In this document: positions 34,394 through 44,421 of the stretch, piece after piece
Position numbering within the stretch: position 1 is the first letter of the stretch
Layout: each line of letters opens with the position of its first letter
DNA from: Candidatus Sumerlaeota bacterium
GTDB taxonomy: Bacteria; Sumerlaeota; Sumerlaeia; SLMS01; JAHLLQ01
Direction: 5' to 3'
Length of the DNA stretch: 64,000 nucleotides
Assembly (NCBI GenBank): GCA_030156535.1
Contig: JASGMJ010000016.1
Coordinates: 62,001-126,000 of the forward strand
The notes under the pieces: generated by a model
Told to the model about the DNA's origin: nothing
Database searches by the model: none
The model's input: the letters and a program-made list of their open reading frames with translations, nothing else
Program-made: the position numbers and the translations under genes

Positions 34394-36174
34394 TCGCCAT
34401 CCGGTTTGGTTTCGGAATCGTCGGCATCATCGGCGGCGCGGCGCTCATCGTCAAGCCGGGCCGGGAGGCTTCGCTCGTAAAGAGTGACGGAGTAGTCCCA
34501 GGAAACGTTTGGTGCGGAGTAGGTCTTGACGGGACCCCGCGCGCCGAGGCGTCGCAGTTGGGCGTCACTCAGTCCGTCCCACATGAAGTTGAGCGGCGAG
34601 TGAACATAGTAATCCCACGGCCCGGCGCTGAACTTGTCGAACTCGAAGAAGTTGGTGGAGGGAACGGGGGTGGCAACAAAGCCGGCCTCGGGGAACTCCA
34701 GCGCCTTGTCGAACGGGTACATTGCCACGATGACGCCGTTGCCGCCCTCGTGGTTCCACATCCACGCGATGTCGTTCAGTGCCCAGCGGTTGATCTCCAG
34801 CACCGGGAGAATCTGCGCGTTGTGTTCGTATCCGAGCACGCACTCGTTGCGAAGGTTATCGCGCACGAATCCGGGGAGCAGGGGAATCGCATCGGCGCGC
34901 GCGGGGTTCCATCGAATCGCCAGATGCCCGAGCGTCAGAACGATTCCCGCTGCCGCCGCGATCCGCATGGTCAGATGCAGCAGGCGTCCGCGCACGGGCT
35001 CGCGGGCCGCAACGGCCTGCGCGACCTGAACGGCAAACGCCATCGCCACAACAACGGCAACGATCAGCATCAGCATCACGGGCAGAAAGAAGCGCAGCAG
35101 CCGGATGTCTTTGGCCGTGTAGAGAACGACGAGCACGGCGGCCTGCATGGCAAACGATGCGAGCAGCGCCGCGGGCGGTCGCAGGCATGGCCCGTGATCG
35201 CGTCCGCTGCACAGGCGCCGGTACGATTCGCCGTGGCTCCGTCCCCGCCAGACGAGCAACGCCCCTGCCGCCACGCCGAATGCCGCGCCCATCGCGGCGA
35301 GTTCGCGGTTTCCCTCGCGGTGCCACAGCAGCAGGCGCGTTTGCTCGCCAAACGTGCGCGCGAGAAAACCCGGATCAAAGTTCGCGTCGAACGACGTCTC
35401 GAAGATCGGACTCGTGAACCAGAAGCCCTGGTGCCAGCGGTGTACGAGCAACCAGACGAGCAGAGGCGCTCCGCCCAGCAGCGACGCATTCGTCCACGTC
35501 ACCCACCAGCGGGCGACCGCGCGGCGCTTGCGCGGTTGATGGCGCACCCGCCACAGCGCCACGCCGGGCAGTACGAGGAACTCCGCCGCGCCAAAGACGG
35601 CGACGAGCGGCCAGGCGTTCGCCTTGCTGAACAGCAGCAGGCACAGAAGCGCCATGTAGCCCCGCCGGTTGCGCTCGTAGAAGAACGCCACCATCCACGC
35701 GTAAAGTCCGGTCATCGCCACGTCGGGCGTCAGTTGCATTGCCGACGAGAAGAACACCGGGTGCGCGATCACGAATGCCGCAGCAACGTAGGGAAACACG
35801 CGCGAACGCCGCGCCGCCGTGCGAACAAGACGCGCCACTCCCGCGAGCAGCACAGCCGTCCAGAACCACTGTACCGCGTGACTGACGAGCAGCGACCGGC
35901 CGAACAATGCCCACGCCGTCCCGAGCGTCAGAAAGCCGAGCGGCGGATGCGCGGGATCGTGATCAGGCGGATGAAAGAGCGAGCCGTGCTCCAGCATCCA
36001 ATGCGTGTTGCGGATCATGTAGCCGAGAGAGTCGCCCCAGAACGGCACGTCGCGAAACGGCCATTGCAGAACGGCGACGGCGAGAAACCACGGCAAAAGC
36101 GTGGCCGCACGCAGCAGCCAGCGCCACGCGAGCGTGTCGCGGGGAGGAAGCGCCTGGAGAGTCTCTCGCATCAT
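34390..36174 (-). CDS. GT39-like membrane glycosyltransferase (GT-C fold)
   Basis: 594 residues with about ten membrane spans. The first periplasmic loop contains DVPFWGDSLGYMIRNTHWML and then PPDHDPAHPPLGFLTLGTAW; the acidic residue (D48) and HPPL follow the pattern of PMT/ArnT-like GT39 proteins, which use polyprenyl-phosphate sugars as donors. The C-terminal 150 residues are a soluble periplasmic domain. It heads a coupled run with the hypothetical protein and the DUF1232 protein. The donor could be made by the GT2 enzyme at 24542. Acceptor unknown. Confidence 0.8.
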   Translation of the reverse strand: MMRETLQALPPRDTLAWRWLLRAATLLPWFLAVAVLQWPFRDVPFWGDSLGYMIRNTHWMLEHGSLFHPPDHDPAHPPLGFLTLGTAWALFGRSLLVSHAVQWFWTAVLLAGVARLVRTAARRSRVFPYVAAAFVIAHPVFFSSAMQLTPDVAMTGLYAWMVAFFYERNRRGYMALLCLLLFSKANAWPLVAVFGAAEFLVLPGVALWRVRHQPRKRRAVARWWVTWTNASLLGGAPLLVWLLVHRWHQGFWFTSPIFETSFDANFDPGFLARTFGEQTRLLLWHREGNRELAAMGAAFGVAAGALLVWRGRSHGESYRRLCSGRDHGPCLRPPAALLASFAMQAAVLVVLYTAKDIRLLRFFLPVMLMLIVAVVVAMAFAVQVAQAVAAREPVRGRLLHLTMRIAAAAGIVLTLGHLAIRWNPARADAIPLLPGFVRDNLRNECVLGYEHNAQILPVLEINRWALNDIAWMWNHEGGNGVIVAMYPFDKALEFPEAGFVATPVPSTNFFEFDKFSAGPWDYYVHSPLNFMWDGLSDAQLRRLGARGPVKTYSAPNVSWDYSVTLYERSLPARLDDERRAADDADDSETKPDGE

Positions 36175-36279
36175 GGATGCCGTCCCGTGTCAATGACCCC
36201 CAACTGCGCGTGGTTCATCGGAAAGACGTTGAATCACGCTGTCCGCGGTGAGGGGAACGCGCCCGTTCTTCCTGTGCCG

Positions 36280-37782
36280 TCACAGCGCGTACAACTCGCC
36301 GAACTTTGATTCGAGGTAGGCGAGGTAGGGCTCGGCGCCGGGGTCTTTTCCGGTGGCCGCCTTCACGATTTCCGGCGCCGTCATGCGGCGGCCGATGCGG
36401 TGGATTTTCTGCCTGAGCCACTCGCGCAACGTCAGCAGATTCCCCGAGGCAACGTCGTCGAGAAGGCCGGGAATGTCGCGCAGGGCGGCCTCGAACATCT
36501 GGGCCGAGTAGAGGTTCCCGAGCGCATACGTGGGGAAATATCCGATCATGCCGTGTGACCAGTGAACGTCCTGGAGACAGCCGTGCGCGTCGTCGGGTAC
36601 GTCGACGCCAAGGTACTCCTTGTACAGGGCGTTCCAGGCATCGGGGATGTCGGCGACGGCGAGGTTGCCCTCGATCAGTTGCAGCTCCAGCTCGAAGCGA
36701 ATGATCACGTGCAGGTTGTAGGTGCACTCGTCCGCTTCGACGCGAATCAGCGAGGGCTCGACGCGGTTGACGGCTTCGTGGATTTGCTGGACGGTGACGT
36801 TGTCGAGGCGTCCGGGAAAGGCCTCACGGAGCGCGGGAAGGTAGCGCGTCCAGAACGCACGGCCGCGGCCGATGATGTTCTCCCACATGCGCGAGTTGCA
36901 TTCGTGAATGCCGAGCGAGGGCGCCTCGGCCAGCGGAGTGCGGCGCCATTCGGGATCGAGTCCCTGGTCGTAGAGCGCGTGCCCGCCCTCGTGCATCGCC
37001 GTGAAGAGCGCGGAGAATGGATCGTGCGCATCGTAGCGCGACGTGATGCGCACGTCGCCGATGTCGAAGTGCGTGCAGAACGGATGCGGCGCGGTGTCCA
37101 GGCGTCCGGCATCGAGGTCGTATCCCATGTCGGCGAGCACGCGCAGGCTGAGGCGGCGCTGTGCGTCCTCCGGCCAGGTTCCGCCGAGCCAGTCGAAACG
37201 CTGGTGCATGTCCTGGTCGGTGATGCGGGCGACGAGGTTCTTCTGGCATTCGCCGAGTTGCGCAAACAAGGGACGGAGCATTTCCACGCGCATTCCGCGC
37301 TCGTAGGATTCGAGAAGCGCGTTGTAAGGCGAGCCCTCGTAGCCGTAGAGCTCGGCCGCTTCGCGCTGGAGATCGACGAGTTTTTCGAGATGCGGGCGGA
37401 AGGCCGGGAAGTCGGACTCCGCGCGTGCGGTGAGCCACGCGTTGTAGCCCGCGCTCTGCGCTTCGGACAGCCGGCGGACGAACGACTCAGGCAGGCGTGT
37501 GGCGCGGAGGAAGTCGTAGCGCGTTTCGGCGACGAGGCACGCTTCACTCGAGTCCAGTTCGGAGGCGCGGGCTTCCAGCGCCGTCAGCATCCGGTCGAGC
37601 TCGCTTGACGTTGCGAGGCGATGGCGCAGGGCGGAGAGCGTGGCGAGTTGCTCGCCGCGTGCTTCGGCGCCCTTGGGCGGCATCATCACCTCCATGTCCC
37701 ACTCGAGCACGCTCATGGCGGCGTTGAGATCATGGATTTCGGCCAGTGTTTCGCGCAGGTGTGCGATGGTCAGGGTGCTCAC
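36280..37782 (-). CDS. M32 family metallocarboxypeptidase (Taq type)
   Basis: 500 residues from GTG at 37782, chosen because AAGGAG lies nine bases upstream; the longer frame to 37923 reads into the neighbouring gene. The zinc motif HEGGH (H264-E265-x-x-H268) is followed by IHECNSRMWEN (H293, E294), the M32 HES-type element with Cys in place of Ser. N-terminal helices contain LEWDMEVMMPPKGAEARGEQ as in Thermus carboxypeptidase. The enzyme removes C-terminal residues from peptides, with broad specificity, in the cytosol. It is downstream of the AftB-like gene (95 bp gap) but functionally unrelated. Confidence 0.93.
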   Translation of the reverse strand: MSTLTIAHLRETLAEIHDLNAAMSVLEWDMEVMMPPKGAEARGEQLATLSALRHRLATSSELDRMLTALEARASELDSSEACLVAETRYDFLRATRLPESFVRRLSEAQSAGYNAWLTARAESDFPAFRPHLEKLVDLQREAAELYGYEGSPYNALLESYERGMRVEMLRPLFAQLGECQKNLVARITDQDMHQRFDWLGGTWPEDAQRRLSLRVLADMGYDLDAGRLDTAPHPFCTHFDIGDVRITSRYDAHDPFSALFTAMHEGGHALYDQGLDPEWRRTPLAEAPSLGIHECNSRMWENIIGRGRAFWTRYLPALREAFPGRLDNVTVQQIHEAVNRVEPSLIRVEADECTYNLHVIIRFELELQLIEGNLAVADIPDAWNALYKEYLGVDVPDDAHGCLQDVHWSHGMIGYFPTYALGNLYSAQMFEAALRDIPGLLDDVASGNLLTLREWLRQKIHRIGRRMTAPEIVKAATGKDPGAEPYLAYLESKFGELYAL

Positions 37783-37877
37783 GTCGTCGTGCTCCTTCGG
37801 GGCGGGCAGTCGTGGGAAGTCCTGCCGCGCGGCGGGCGCTCGGCGCAAGGGAGACAAGGAAGGCGGCTGGCGGGAAG

Positions 37878-39386
37878 TCAGTCCGTTGTCCGGTGGAAGA
37901 CGTAGGTCATGCCGTACTTCCACGGGAACGTCTCGACGATCTCAAAGCCATGAAGAGCCGTGCGTTCCATCAGACGCTCTGAGTAGAAGGCAGGATCTGC
38001 ATAATTCGTGGCCTGGACGAACCAGTCGGCGTCCGTCAGCAGAAAGGGGTCGATTCCATTGCCGCGCGCTTCCACAGCCTGCGGGGAAACCAGTCCCTCG
38101 AAGTCGTCGATATACCCTTCAACGAAGTATCCGAGGTATCCGATTTCATGCGACGCCACGTTTGGGTACTCGTCGCTATGCGAGCGGATGTAGCGTGCCG
38201 CGTCGGCCAGACGCTTCTGGTTTACGTCGATGGCGGGATCTCTGAAGGCCCGTCCGAGCAGCAAAAAGTGAATAGGAATGTGTGGCAGCAGGAGAAGCTC
38301 AAGAAGGCAAGCGCCGATGAGGTAGTAATGCAGCGAGGTAATCGCTTGGCGATGCGGCAGGCGGATGCGGTCGGCCCAGCCCGGCAGCGCACGCACGAAA
38401 CTCGCCACCGCCATTACCGCGTAGCAGAACAGCAGGATAAGCAGTGGCGTGCGGTACCACATGAAACCCGGCGCCCGCCCGAAAGAAAACAGCGCGATGT
38501 AGAGAATCGCAAACAGGTTGACCGGTCGCATCTCCGGAAGGCGGAACGTCAGCAGAAACCCGATCAATCCGACGATGCCGACCAGATGGATGCGTCCGAA
38601 GACGAAGAAGGTGTCGGTCATCAGACCGTAGAGAAACGACGACTCGAAAGCCAGGTGGTTCATCGATTCCGCCTTGGCCTGCATCGACTGCGGCACGATG
38701 GTGCCGAAAGCGGCCCAGACGAGTATGAAGTGCAGCGCCAGAAGTCCCAGCGGCCAGCACGCCCGCGCGAAGGCACGCCACTCGCGCCGGTGCAGCAGCG
38801 GCAGCAGCGCGTACAACCCGACCACTCCCAGGATCACCACGCCGTCCGGCCGCGTTACGGCCGCCAGTGTGCCCCAGAAGACCGCTCGTTCTGCGGGTTC
38901 GCGCCGCATCAGCGACGCCAGTGTGCTGAACAGAAACACCTCGTAGAACGCCGTTTCCATTCCGCCCACGGGCAACGTCAGTCCCGATGCCAGCACCAGT
39001 AGTCCGCCTGCCAACCAGAACCAATCGGTGAATCCGGCGGCCTCGAACATCTGGCGCAGGCGCCACAGAATGAAAAAGCCCCACACGACGTCCCACAGGT
39101 AGACCCACGTCCAGGGCTCGAATCCCGCCAGGATGCCGAGCGAAACGAACACGCCAAAAATCGGCGTTGTTGTCCCATAGATCCACTCGCCCGGATTGAA
39201 CACAAACCCCACGCCGCGCGCCAGGTTCCGCGCATAGACGAATGTGATCATCGCGTCGTCGTTCACCTCGCCGAACGCAAAGCGGCAAATCCCCCACAAC
39301 GCGGCGAGAATCAGCAACCCCACAACGTGGCGGGGAATCCGGCGGGGAGAGGGTTGGGCAGGGGGAGTGGCAACGACCGAGGACAT
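37878..39386 (-). CDS. GT-C membrane glycosyltransferase, AftB-like
   Basis: 502 residues from the ATG at 39386. The first periplasmic loop reads EVNDDAMITFVYARNLARGV and then FVFNPGEWIYGTTTPIF. The DDA...YARNLxxGxGxVFNPGExxxGxTxP pattern is that of the terminal arabinofuranosyltransferase AftB group and related GT-C enzymes, with the acidic pair as catalytic or metal site. About ten or eleven spans follow, then a soluble C-terminal domain (about 400-502). Such enzymes use polyprenyl-phosphate sugars. The DprE1/DprE2-like pair at the left edge could supply polyprenyl-phosphoryl arabinose, but this link is inference. Confidence 0.8.
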   Translation of the reverse strand: MSSVVATPPAQPSPRRIPRHVVGLLILAALWGICRFAFGEVNDDAMITFVYARNLARGVGFVFNPGEWIYGTTTPIFGVFVSLGILAGFEPWTWVYLWDVVWGFFILWRLRQMFEAAGFTDWFWLAGGLLVLASGLTLPVGGMETAFYEVFLFSTLASLMRREPAERAVFWGTLAAVTRPDGVVILGVVGLYALLPLLHRREWRAFARACWPLGLLALHFILVWAAFGTIVPQSMQAKAESMNHLAFESSFLYGLMTDTFFVFGRIHLVGIVGLIGFLLTFRLPEMRPVNLFAILYIALFSFGRAPGFMWYRTPLLILLFCYAVMAVASFVRALPGWADRIRLPHRQAITSLHYYLIGACLLELLLLPHIPIHFLLLGRAFRDPAIDVNQKRLADAARYIRSHSDEYPNVASHEIGYLGYFVEGYIDDFEGLVSPQAVEARGNGIDPFLLTDADWFVQATNYADPAFYSERLMERTALHGFEIVETFPWKYGMTYVFHRTTD

Positions 39387-39443
39387 GCGGACTCCGATGC
39401 CCGGCAGACGTAACGGCGGCAAGGCGAATGTGGGCGGGGGTCC

Positions 39444-39530
39444 TCAGTTCCCGGTTTTCAGTTCCCAGTTTCTGCCGTTGCCTGCTGCCCCCCCACCTCA
39501 TCCCGAGTGTCGAACCACAAACCACGAACG
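39444..39530. repeat. Degenerate AACTGAAAAC and AACCACGAAC repeats
   Basis: The minus strand of 39444-39470 reads CTGGGAACTGAAAACCGGGA; the plus strand of 39511-39530 reads CGAACCACAAACCACGAACG. Similar words occur at 55761-55800 and 17511-17536. They lie in the 282-bp gap between divergent genes. Confidence 0.6.
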
Positions 39531-39668
39531 CCGGGGAGTTTCGGAGGAAAATCCGGCTTGCGGGTGTACGGTCCGGCCACGGAAATTTTCGCATCGTGCC
39601 AGACGTGCCGGAGGCACACGAATTGCCTGGCATCCGCCAGCTGGACTAACGCAGGAGAACCCGCTCCC

Positions 39669-40064
39669 ATGGCCAACGAAAAAGAACGCATGCAGATCCA
39701 GAAGAAGATCATGGAAATCGACCGCCAGATGGGGCTGGAGATCGAGAGCAAGACGGGGCGCGTGCCCAGGCTGCCGCGTGTGGTGGCCTTTCCCACGGTG
39801 CTGTGGATCACGACGGCGTTGCTGTTTGCCGCGTGGATGTTCGGGGGTCAGTTCCTCGCCCCTCTTGCCGAGCACAAGGTCTTCATCTTCTACGCGGCCT
39901 GTGTCGGGGCCCTGATCGCCGTGCTGAAGACGGTGTGGTTTTTCGTCGTGCGGGTCAAATTGATGACAGTGCGCACCCATAACGTCGAGGAGACGGACAA
40001 GGTGAAGGAACTCCGCCGGGTGCGCGATGAGTTGCAGAAGCGTTTGCAGGACTTGAACGAGTAG
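39669..40064 (+). CDS. Small two-span membrane protein with coiled-coil ends
   Basis: 131 residues from the ATG at 39669; the open frame upstream is intergenic repeat DNA. Charged N-terminus (EKERMQIQKKIMEIDRQMGL) and C-terminus (TDKVKELRRVRDELQKRLQD) are likely coiled coils, with two hydrophobic spans between them (about 43-62 and 70-90). Both ends are probably cytosolic. I do not recognise the family. It precedes another small membrane protein on the same strand (72 bp gap). Confidence 0.75.
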   Translation: MANEKERMQIQKKIMEIDRQMGLEIESKTGRVPRLPRVVAFPTVLWITTALLFAAWMFGGQFLAPLAEHKVFIFYAACVGALIAVLKTVWFFVVRVKLMTVRTHNVEETDKVKELRRVRDELQKRLQDLNE

Positions 40065-40136
40065 TCCGAAGGCCGTTCCTCCCTTGCCCTCTGAACGGTG
40101 TGGCACCATGATGGGGACAGTCGAGAGGTTCCTCCG

Positions 40137-40640
40137 ATGGACGCTAGAGAGTCGATGCAGATTGCTCCCCCCTCCGAGGAGGAGGCGCGCGAGATAGACG
40201 CCATCTTCCTTCGCTTCGGAGGAGGCGACAGCATTCCGCGCATCTACGAGATTATCAACCAGCAGCTCAACGTGATCCACATGCGCGCGCAGTCGCTGAT
40301 CGCGTTGGGCAGCGTCGTCATCACGGTGACGGGGTTCAGTGGCCGCATCATTGCGGACACGAACCGCTACGCCCAGCTTCTCATCGTGCTGGGCATCACG
40401 CTCGTCGGCGTGGCGGCCGGGATCACGCTGACGCGGGTGATGCCGTTGCGCTGGGTGACGAGCTACATGGACCTGGAGCCGCGCGACTGGTTGCTGACGG
40501 CGTTGCGCCGCCGCACGCACAAGAGCAGGGCCCTGCGCGTGGCGCTTGTTTTCATGACGCTGGGGATGATCAGCTACCTGACGTCGATCGCCATCATGCT
40601 GATGTTTCCCGAGGCCACGGAACTGACACGCATTCGTTGA
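40137..40640 (+). CDS. Small multi-span membrane protein, unknown
   Basis: 167 residues from the ATG at 40137, with GAGAGG eight bases upstream. The N-terminus is acidic (SEEEAREIDAIFLRFGGGDS), then YEIINQQLNVIHMRAQSLIA leads into two spans, a short loop with PLRWVTSYMDLEPRDWLLTA, and one more span near the C-terminus. The layout of a helix followed by a paired span resembles small proteins annotated as Pycsar/CBASS-type membrane effectors, but no effector motif is evident and I make no functional claim. The treS gene starts 77 bp downstream. Confidence 0.68.
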   Translation: MDARESMQIAPPSEEEAREIDAIFLRFGGGDSIPRIYEIINQQLNVIHMRAQSLIALGSVVITVTGFSGRIIADTNRYAQLLIVLGITLVGVAAGITLTRVMPLRWVTSYMDLEPRDWLLTALRRRTHKSRALRVALVFMTLGMISYLTSIAIMLMFPEATELTRIR

Positions 40641-40717
40641 ATGTTGACACTGTGCGGGCCTGCATCTTGCTCGCTTTCCTGCTCTGAAAATCTCGAAGCC
40701 CGCCGGAGAAGCCGCCC

Positions 40718-42403
40718 ATGGACTGGTACAAGGACGCCATCATCTACGAGGTTTTCGTTCGTTCCTTCAAGGACGGCAACGGTGATGGCATTGGTGACTT
40801 CATCGGAATGAGGGAGAAGCTCCCCTACATTCGCGACCTCGGCATCACCTGTATCTGGCTCCTTCCCATGTATCCGTCCCCCTTGCGCGACGACGGTTAC
40901 GATATCGCCGACTACTACAACATCCATCCCGATTACGGCACGATGCGCGATTTCGAGAGCTTTCTCGACGAGGCCCACTCCATGGGTATCCGCGTCATTG
41001 CCGACCTCGTCGTCAACCACACGAGCAACGAGCATCCGTGGTTCAAGGAAGGCGTTGCCGATCCCGATTCGCCGTACCACGATTACTATGTCTGGGCCGA
41101 CACGCCGGAGAAGTTCAGCGAGGCCCGCATCATTTTCTGCGACACGGAAACGTCGAACTGGACGTACCATCCGCAGACGGGCAAGTACTACTGGCACCGC
41201 TTCTTCAGTCATCAGCCCGATCTCAACTTCGACAACCCGGCCGTCGAGGAAGAGATGTTCAACATCGTGGACTTCTGGCTCTCCAAGGGGCTCGATGGGT
41301 TCCGTGTCGATGCGGTTCCCTACCTCTACGAGCGTGAAGGCACGAACTGCGAGAACCTGCCCGAGACGCACGAGTACCTGCGGCGCCTGCGCAAGTTCAT
41401 CGATACGCGCCACCCGGGAACGCTGCTGCTCGCCGAAGCCAACCAGTGGCCTCAGGACGTCGTCGAGTATTTCGGCGACGGCGACGAATTTCACATGGCG
41501 TTCAACTTCCCCCTGATGCCGCGTTTGTTCATGGCATTGCGCCAGGAAGACCGCAAACCGATCGAGAACATCATCAACCTGCTTCCCTCGATTCCCGAGG
41601 CGTGCCAGTGGGCGATGTTCCTGCGCAATCATGACGAGCTGACGCTCGAAATGGTGACGGACGAGGAACGCGACTACATGTATTCGGAGTACGCGAAGGA
41701 TCCGCGCATGAGGATCAACCTGGGCATTCGCCGGCGTCTCTTTCCGCTGGTGAACAAGAACCGGCGCGCCATCGAGTTGCTGCACAGTCTGTTGCTCACC
41801 TTGCCGGGGAGCCCGATTCTCTACTACGGCGATGAGATCGGCATGGGCGACAACATCTATCTGGGCGACCGCGCCGGCGTGCGCACGCCGATGCAGTGGA
41901 CGGGCGACCGCAACGCGGATTTCTCCACGGCCGACCCCAGCAGGCTCTTCCTCCCTCTCGTCATGGATCCCGGCTACAACTTCCAGGGAACGAACGTTGA
42001 GGAACAGGAACGCAGCTCCTCCTCGTTCCTGAACTGGCTCAAGCGCGTCCTGCGCATCCGCAAGCAGCATCCGGTTTTTGGCCGCGGCGACATCCAGTTC
42101 CTGCATCCCGACAACCGCCGCGTGATTGCGTATCTGCGGCGGTACGGGAACGATGTCGTGTTGATCGTCAATAATCTCTCGCGCTATTGCCAGTACGTGG
42201 AACTGGACTTGCGCGAGTACAACGGTTGGATGCCGGTCGATCTGTTTGGCGACGGACACTTTCCGCTGATCGGCGAGCTTCCGTATCTGGTGACGCTCGG
42301 GCCGCATGGGCTCTACTGGTTCCGTCTCGTTCAGCCGGAGGCCATCGAGAGCCTGACACCCGCAACTCCCATGACTCCGGTGCAGCCGCGTTTCCCCGAA
42401 TGA
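40718..42403 (+). CDS. treS: Trehalose synthase (maltose alpha-D-glucosyltransferase), GH13
   Basis: 561 residues, right for the TreS catalytic protein without a maltokinase domain. The GH13 (beta/alpha)8 barrel begins [20 protein letters not shown]. The catalytic triad is D198 ([10 protein letters not shown]), E240 (LLAEANQWP) and D306 ([10 protein letters not shown]), and [17 protein letters not shown] with GVRTPMQW is characteristic of TreS. The enzyme interconverts maltose and trehalose in the cytosol. It is the first gene of a plus-strand cluster with otsB, an MscS channel and otsA. Pep2-type maltokinase is absent here. Confidence 0.94.
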   Translation: MDWYKDAIIYEVFVRSFKDGNGDGIGDFIGMREKLPYIRDLGITCIWLLPMYPSPLRDDGYDIADYYNIHPDYGTMRDFESFLDEAHSMGIRVIADLVVNHTSNEHPWFKEGVADPDSPYHDYYVWADTPEKFSEARIIFCDTETSNWTYHPQTGKYYWHRFFSHQPDLNFDNPAVEEEMFNIVDFWLSKGLDGFRVDAVPYLYEREGTNCENLPETHEYLRRLRKFIDTRHPGTLLLAEANQWPQDVVEYFGDGDEFHMAFNFPLMPRLFMALRQEDRKPIENIINLLPSIPEACQWAMFLRNHDELTLEMVTDEERDYMYSEYAKDPRMRINLGIRRRLFPLVNKNRRAIELLHSLLLTLPGSPILYYGDEIGMGDNIYLGDRAGVRTPMQWTGDRNADFSTADPSRLFLPLVMDPGYNFQGTNVEEQERSSSSFLNWLKRVLRIRKQHPVFGRGDIQFLHPDNRRVIAYLRRYGNDVVLIVNNLSRYCQYVELDLREYNGWMPVDLFGDGHFPLIGELPYLVTLGPHGLYWFRLVQPEAIESLTPATPMTPVQPRFPE

Positions 42404-42428
42404 CGCGCGGCGGAAAGGGACGAGGCTG

Positions 42429-43256
42429 TTGAAGGAACTTCACACGGCGGGAATGCTGGCGGATTTCTTTGCGCGACTACGTGCAGCGGGAACCGGAGCG
42501 TTGTTGCTCGACTACGACGGCACACTCGCGCCCTTTCGTGTGGAGCGCAACGAGGCGGTGCCGTATGAAGGCATTCGTCCGCTGCTCGACCGCATCATGG
42601 CGGAGACACCGACGCGCGTGGCCGTAATCAGCGGGCGCGCGTGCGCCGATCTGGTGCCGCTGCTCGGGCTGCGCCGGACGCCGGAAATCTTCGGCGGTCA
42701 CGGCTGGGAACACCGCCTGCCCGATGGCACCACGGAAGCGTTCCCGCTCGGGGACGGAGCACGCGCGGCCATTGATGCCGCCGCGCAATGGATTGCCGCG
42801 CACGGCCTGCAAGCACGCAGCGAGCGCAAGGCCGCTTCGGTGACGTTGCACTGGCGGGGGATGGAGGAGAAGGACGCGCGTCATCTTGCGAAGAGCGCGG
42901 ATGATGCCTGGGGGCCGCTTGCCGAAGCGCCGGGCGTCGAACTCCATGCCTTCGATGGCGGGGTCGAACTGCGAGCGCTTGGACGCAACAAGGGTGATTC
43001 GGTCCGAACCGTGCTTTCCACTCTCCCCGAAGGCACACCCGTTGCCTTTCTGGGGGACGATCTCACTGACGAGGACGCCTTCGAGGCCTTGCAGGACAAG
43101 GGCTTGCGCGTTCTCGTGCGTGGGGAGTTCCGCGAAACGGCGGCCGATGTCTGGCTGACTCCGCCCAGCGAACTGATTGGCTTTTTGACACAGTGGCTCG
43201 AAAGTACCGGTGCGGGCCGTTCTGTCCGTGCCAACCTGGCCATACAGGAACCTTGA
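42429..43256 (+). CDS. otsB: Trehalose-6-phosphate phosphatase
   Basis: 275 residues of HAD type IIB: DxDGT motif in LLLDYDGTLAPF (nucleophile D28), SGR in VAVISGRACADLV, and the C-terminal motif FLGDDLTDEDAFEAL with the metal-binding aspartates. The cap region between them fits OtsB. It dephosphorylates trehalose-6-phosphate made by OtsA. The start is TTG at 42429 with AGGGA eight bases upstream; an ATG at 42453 would lose only eight residues. It lies 25 bp after treS. Confidence 0.93.
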   Translation: MKELHTAGMLADFFARLRAAGTGALLLDYDGTLAPFRVERNEAVPYEGIRPLLDRIMAETPTRVAVISGRACADLVPLLGLRRTPEIFGGHGWEHRLPDGTTEAFPLGDGARAAIDAAAQWIAAHGLQARSERKAASVTLHWRGMEEKDARHLAKSADDAWGPLAEAPGVELHAFDGGVELRALGRNKGDSVRTVLSTLPEGTPVAFLGDDLTDEDAFEALQDKGLRVLVRGEFRETAADVWLTPPSELIGFLTQWLESTGAGRSVRANLAIQEP

Positions 43257-43263
43257 TGCCGTG

Positions 43264-44355
43264 ATGACTGATTTTTTCGCACAACTTCTAAGCAAGGAAT
43301 ATTTTGGCGTGGCGATGTGGACGTGGAGCCTCTTCATGGCTCAGGTTCTCCTCATTTACATCGTGGCACGCATTATCACGGCCGTTGCCGTGAAGCGTCT
43401 CGAAAAGTTTGCCGCCAAGACCGAGACGAAGTTTGACGACCACCTGCTGCATCTTCTTCGACGGACGACGCCCTTGGGCATCGTCTCCCTTGCCGTCATC
43501 ATCGCGCTCTTCTTTCTGCCCGACCTCACTTGGCAAACGAAGTACAACATCTGGCGCGTGGCGCTGGGGGTGTTTTTCATCCAGGTGGGCTGGTGGGCGA
43601 CGAGCTACCTGGACGTCTGGATCCGGCGGATGCTGGGGGTCTTTCGCGTTCGTGATGAATCCGCGCGCAATGCGATGGGCGTGTTGCGCTTCCTGGCGCT
43701 GGTAACATTGTGGTCGCTGGTTGCTCTGGTTATCCTGGCGAATTTGGGTGTGGAGATCGCACCGGTAATCGCGGGACTGGGCATCGGCGGCATTGCGATT
43801 GCCTTCGCGCTGCAAAAGATTCTGGGCGACATTTTCTGCTCGATCGCCATCGTGCTCGACCGTCCGTTCGAGGTGGGCGATTTCATCATTATCGGTGAAG
43901 AGCTTGGGAGCATCGAGCGCATCGGCATCAAGACGACACGCATCCGCAGCCTCGGCGGCGAGCAGATCATCGTCTCGAACGCCGACCTGCTCGACAGCCG
44001 CATCCGCAACTACCGCCGGATGCAGGAACGCCGTGTGGTCTTTCCCTTTGGCGTTCTGTACCAGACACCTCTGGAGAAGTTGCAGAAGATTCCCACGATA
44101 GTGAAGGAGATCATCGAGGGGATCGAGAAGACCCGCTTTGATCGCGCCCACTTCAAGCGCTTTGCCGATTCCGCCCTTGAATTCGAGGTCGTCTACTACG
44201 TTCTCGACAAGGATTACAATGTTTACATGGACATTCAGCAAGAGATCAACCTCGAGCTGTTCCGCCGTCTGAAGGAGGAAGGCGTCGACTTCGCCTACCC
44301 GACCCGCACGCTCTTCGTGCATCACGAAACGGACGAACAGGAAGAGGAACAGTAG
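43264..44355 (+). CDS. MscS-family mechanosensitive ion channel
   Basis: 363 residues from the ATG at 43264. Four or five hydrophobic spans lead into the pore helix VIAGLGIGGIAIAFALQKIL (Gly/Ala-packed TM3), then the signature IAIVLDRPFEVGDFI, a beta domain with KTTRIRSLGGEQIIVSNADL, and a C-terminal alpha/beta domain. The channel opens under membrane tension and releases solutes after hypo-osmotic shock. Its place between otsB and otsA is telling: it would release the trehalose that the neighbours accumulate. It is 7 bp downstream of otsB. Confidence 0.93.
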   Translation: MTDFFAQLLSKEYFGVAMWTWSLFMAQVLLIYIVARIITAVAVKRLEKFAAKTETKFDDHLLHLLRRTTPLGIVSLAVIIALFFLPDLTWQTKYNIWRVALGVFFIQVGWWATSYLDVWIRRMLGVFRVRDESARNAMGVLRFLALVTLWSLVALVILANLGVEIAPVIAGLGIGGIAIAFALQKILGDIFCSIAIVLDRPFEVGDFIIIGEELGSIERIGIKTTRIRSLGGEQIIVSNADLLDSRIRNYRRMQERRVVFPFGVLYQTPLEKLQKIPTIVKEIIEGIEKTRFDRAHFKRFADSALEFEVVYYVLDKDYNVYMDIQQEINLELFRRLKEEGVDFAYPTRTLFVHHETDEQEEEQ

Positions 44356-44421
44356 AAGGACGACCAGGGCACTGACGAACAAGAGAGTAACGCGAAACAA
44401 TAGAAGAGGCTTCGTACGACC

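Noticed and set aside
34216..36309. 697-codon plus-strand open frame
   Set aside because: Antisense to the GT39-like gene and its neighbour; no domain, Arg/Gln-rich.
40137..40640. Possible CBASS or Pycsar-type membrane effector
   Set aside because: Span layout alone is not evidence; no cyclase or sensor gene is adjacent and the neighbours are osmotic-stress genes.
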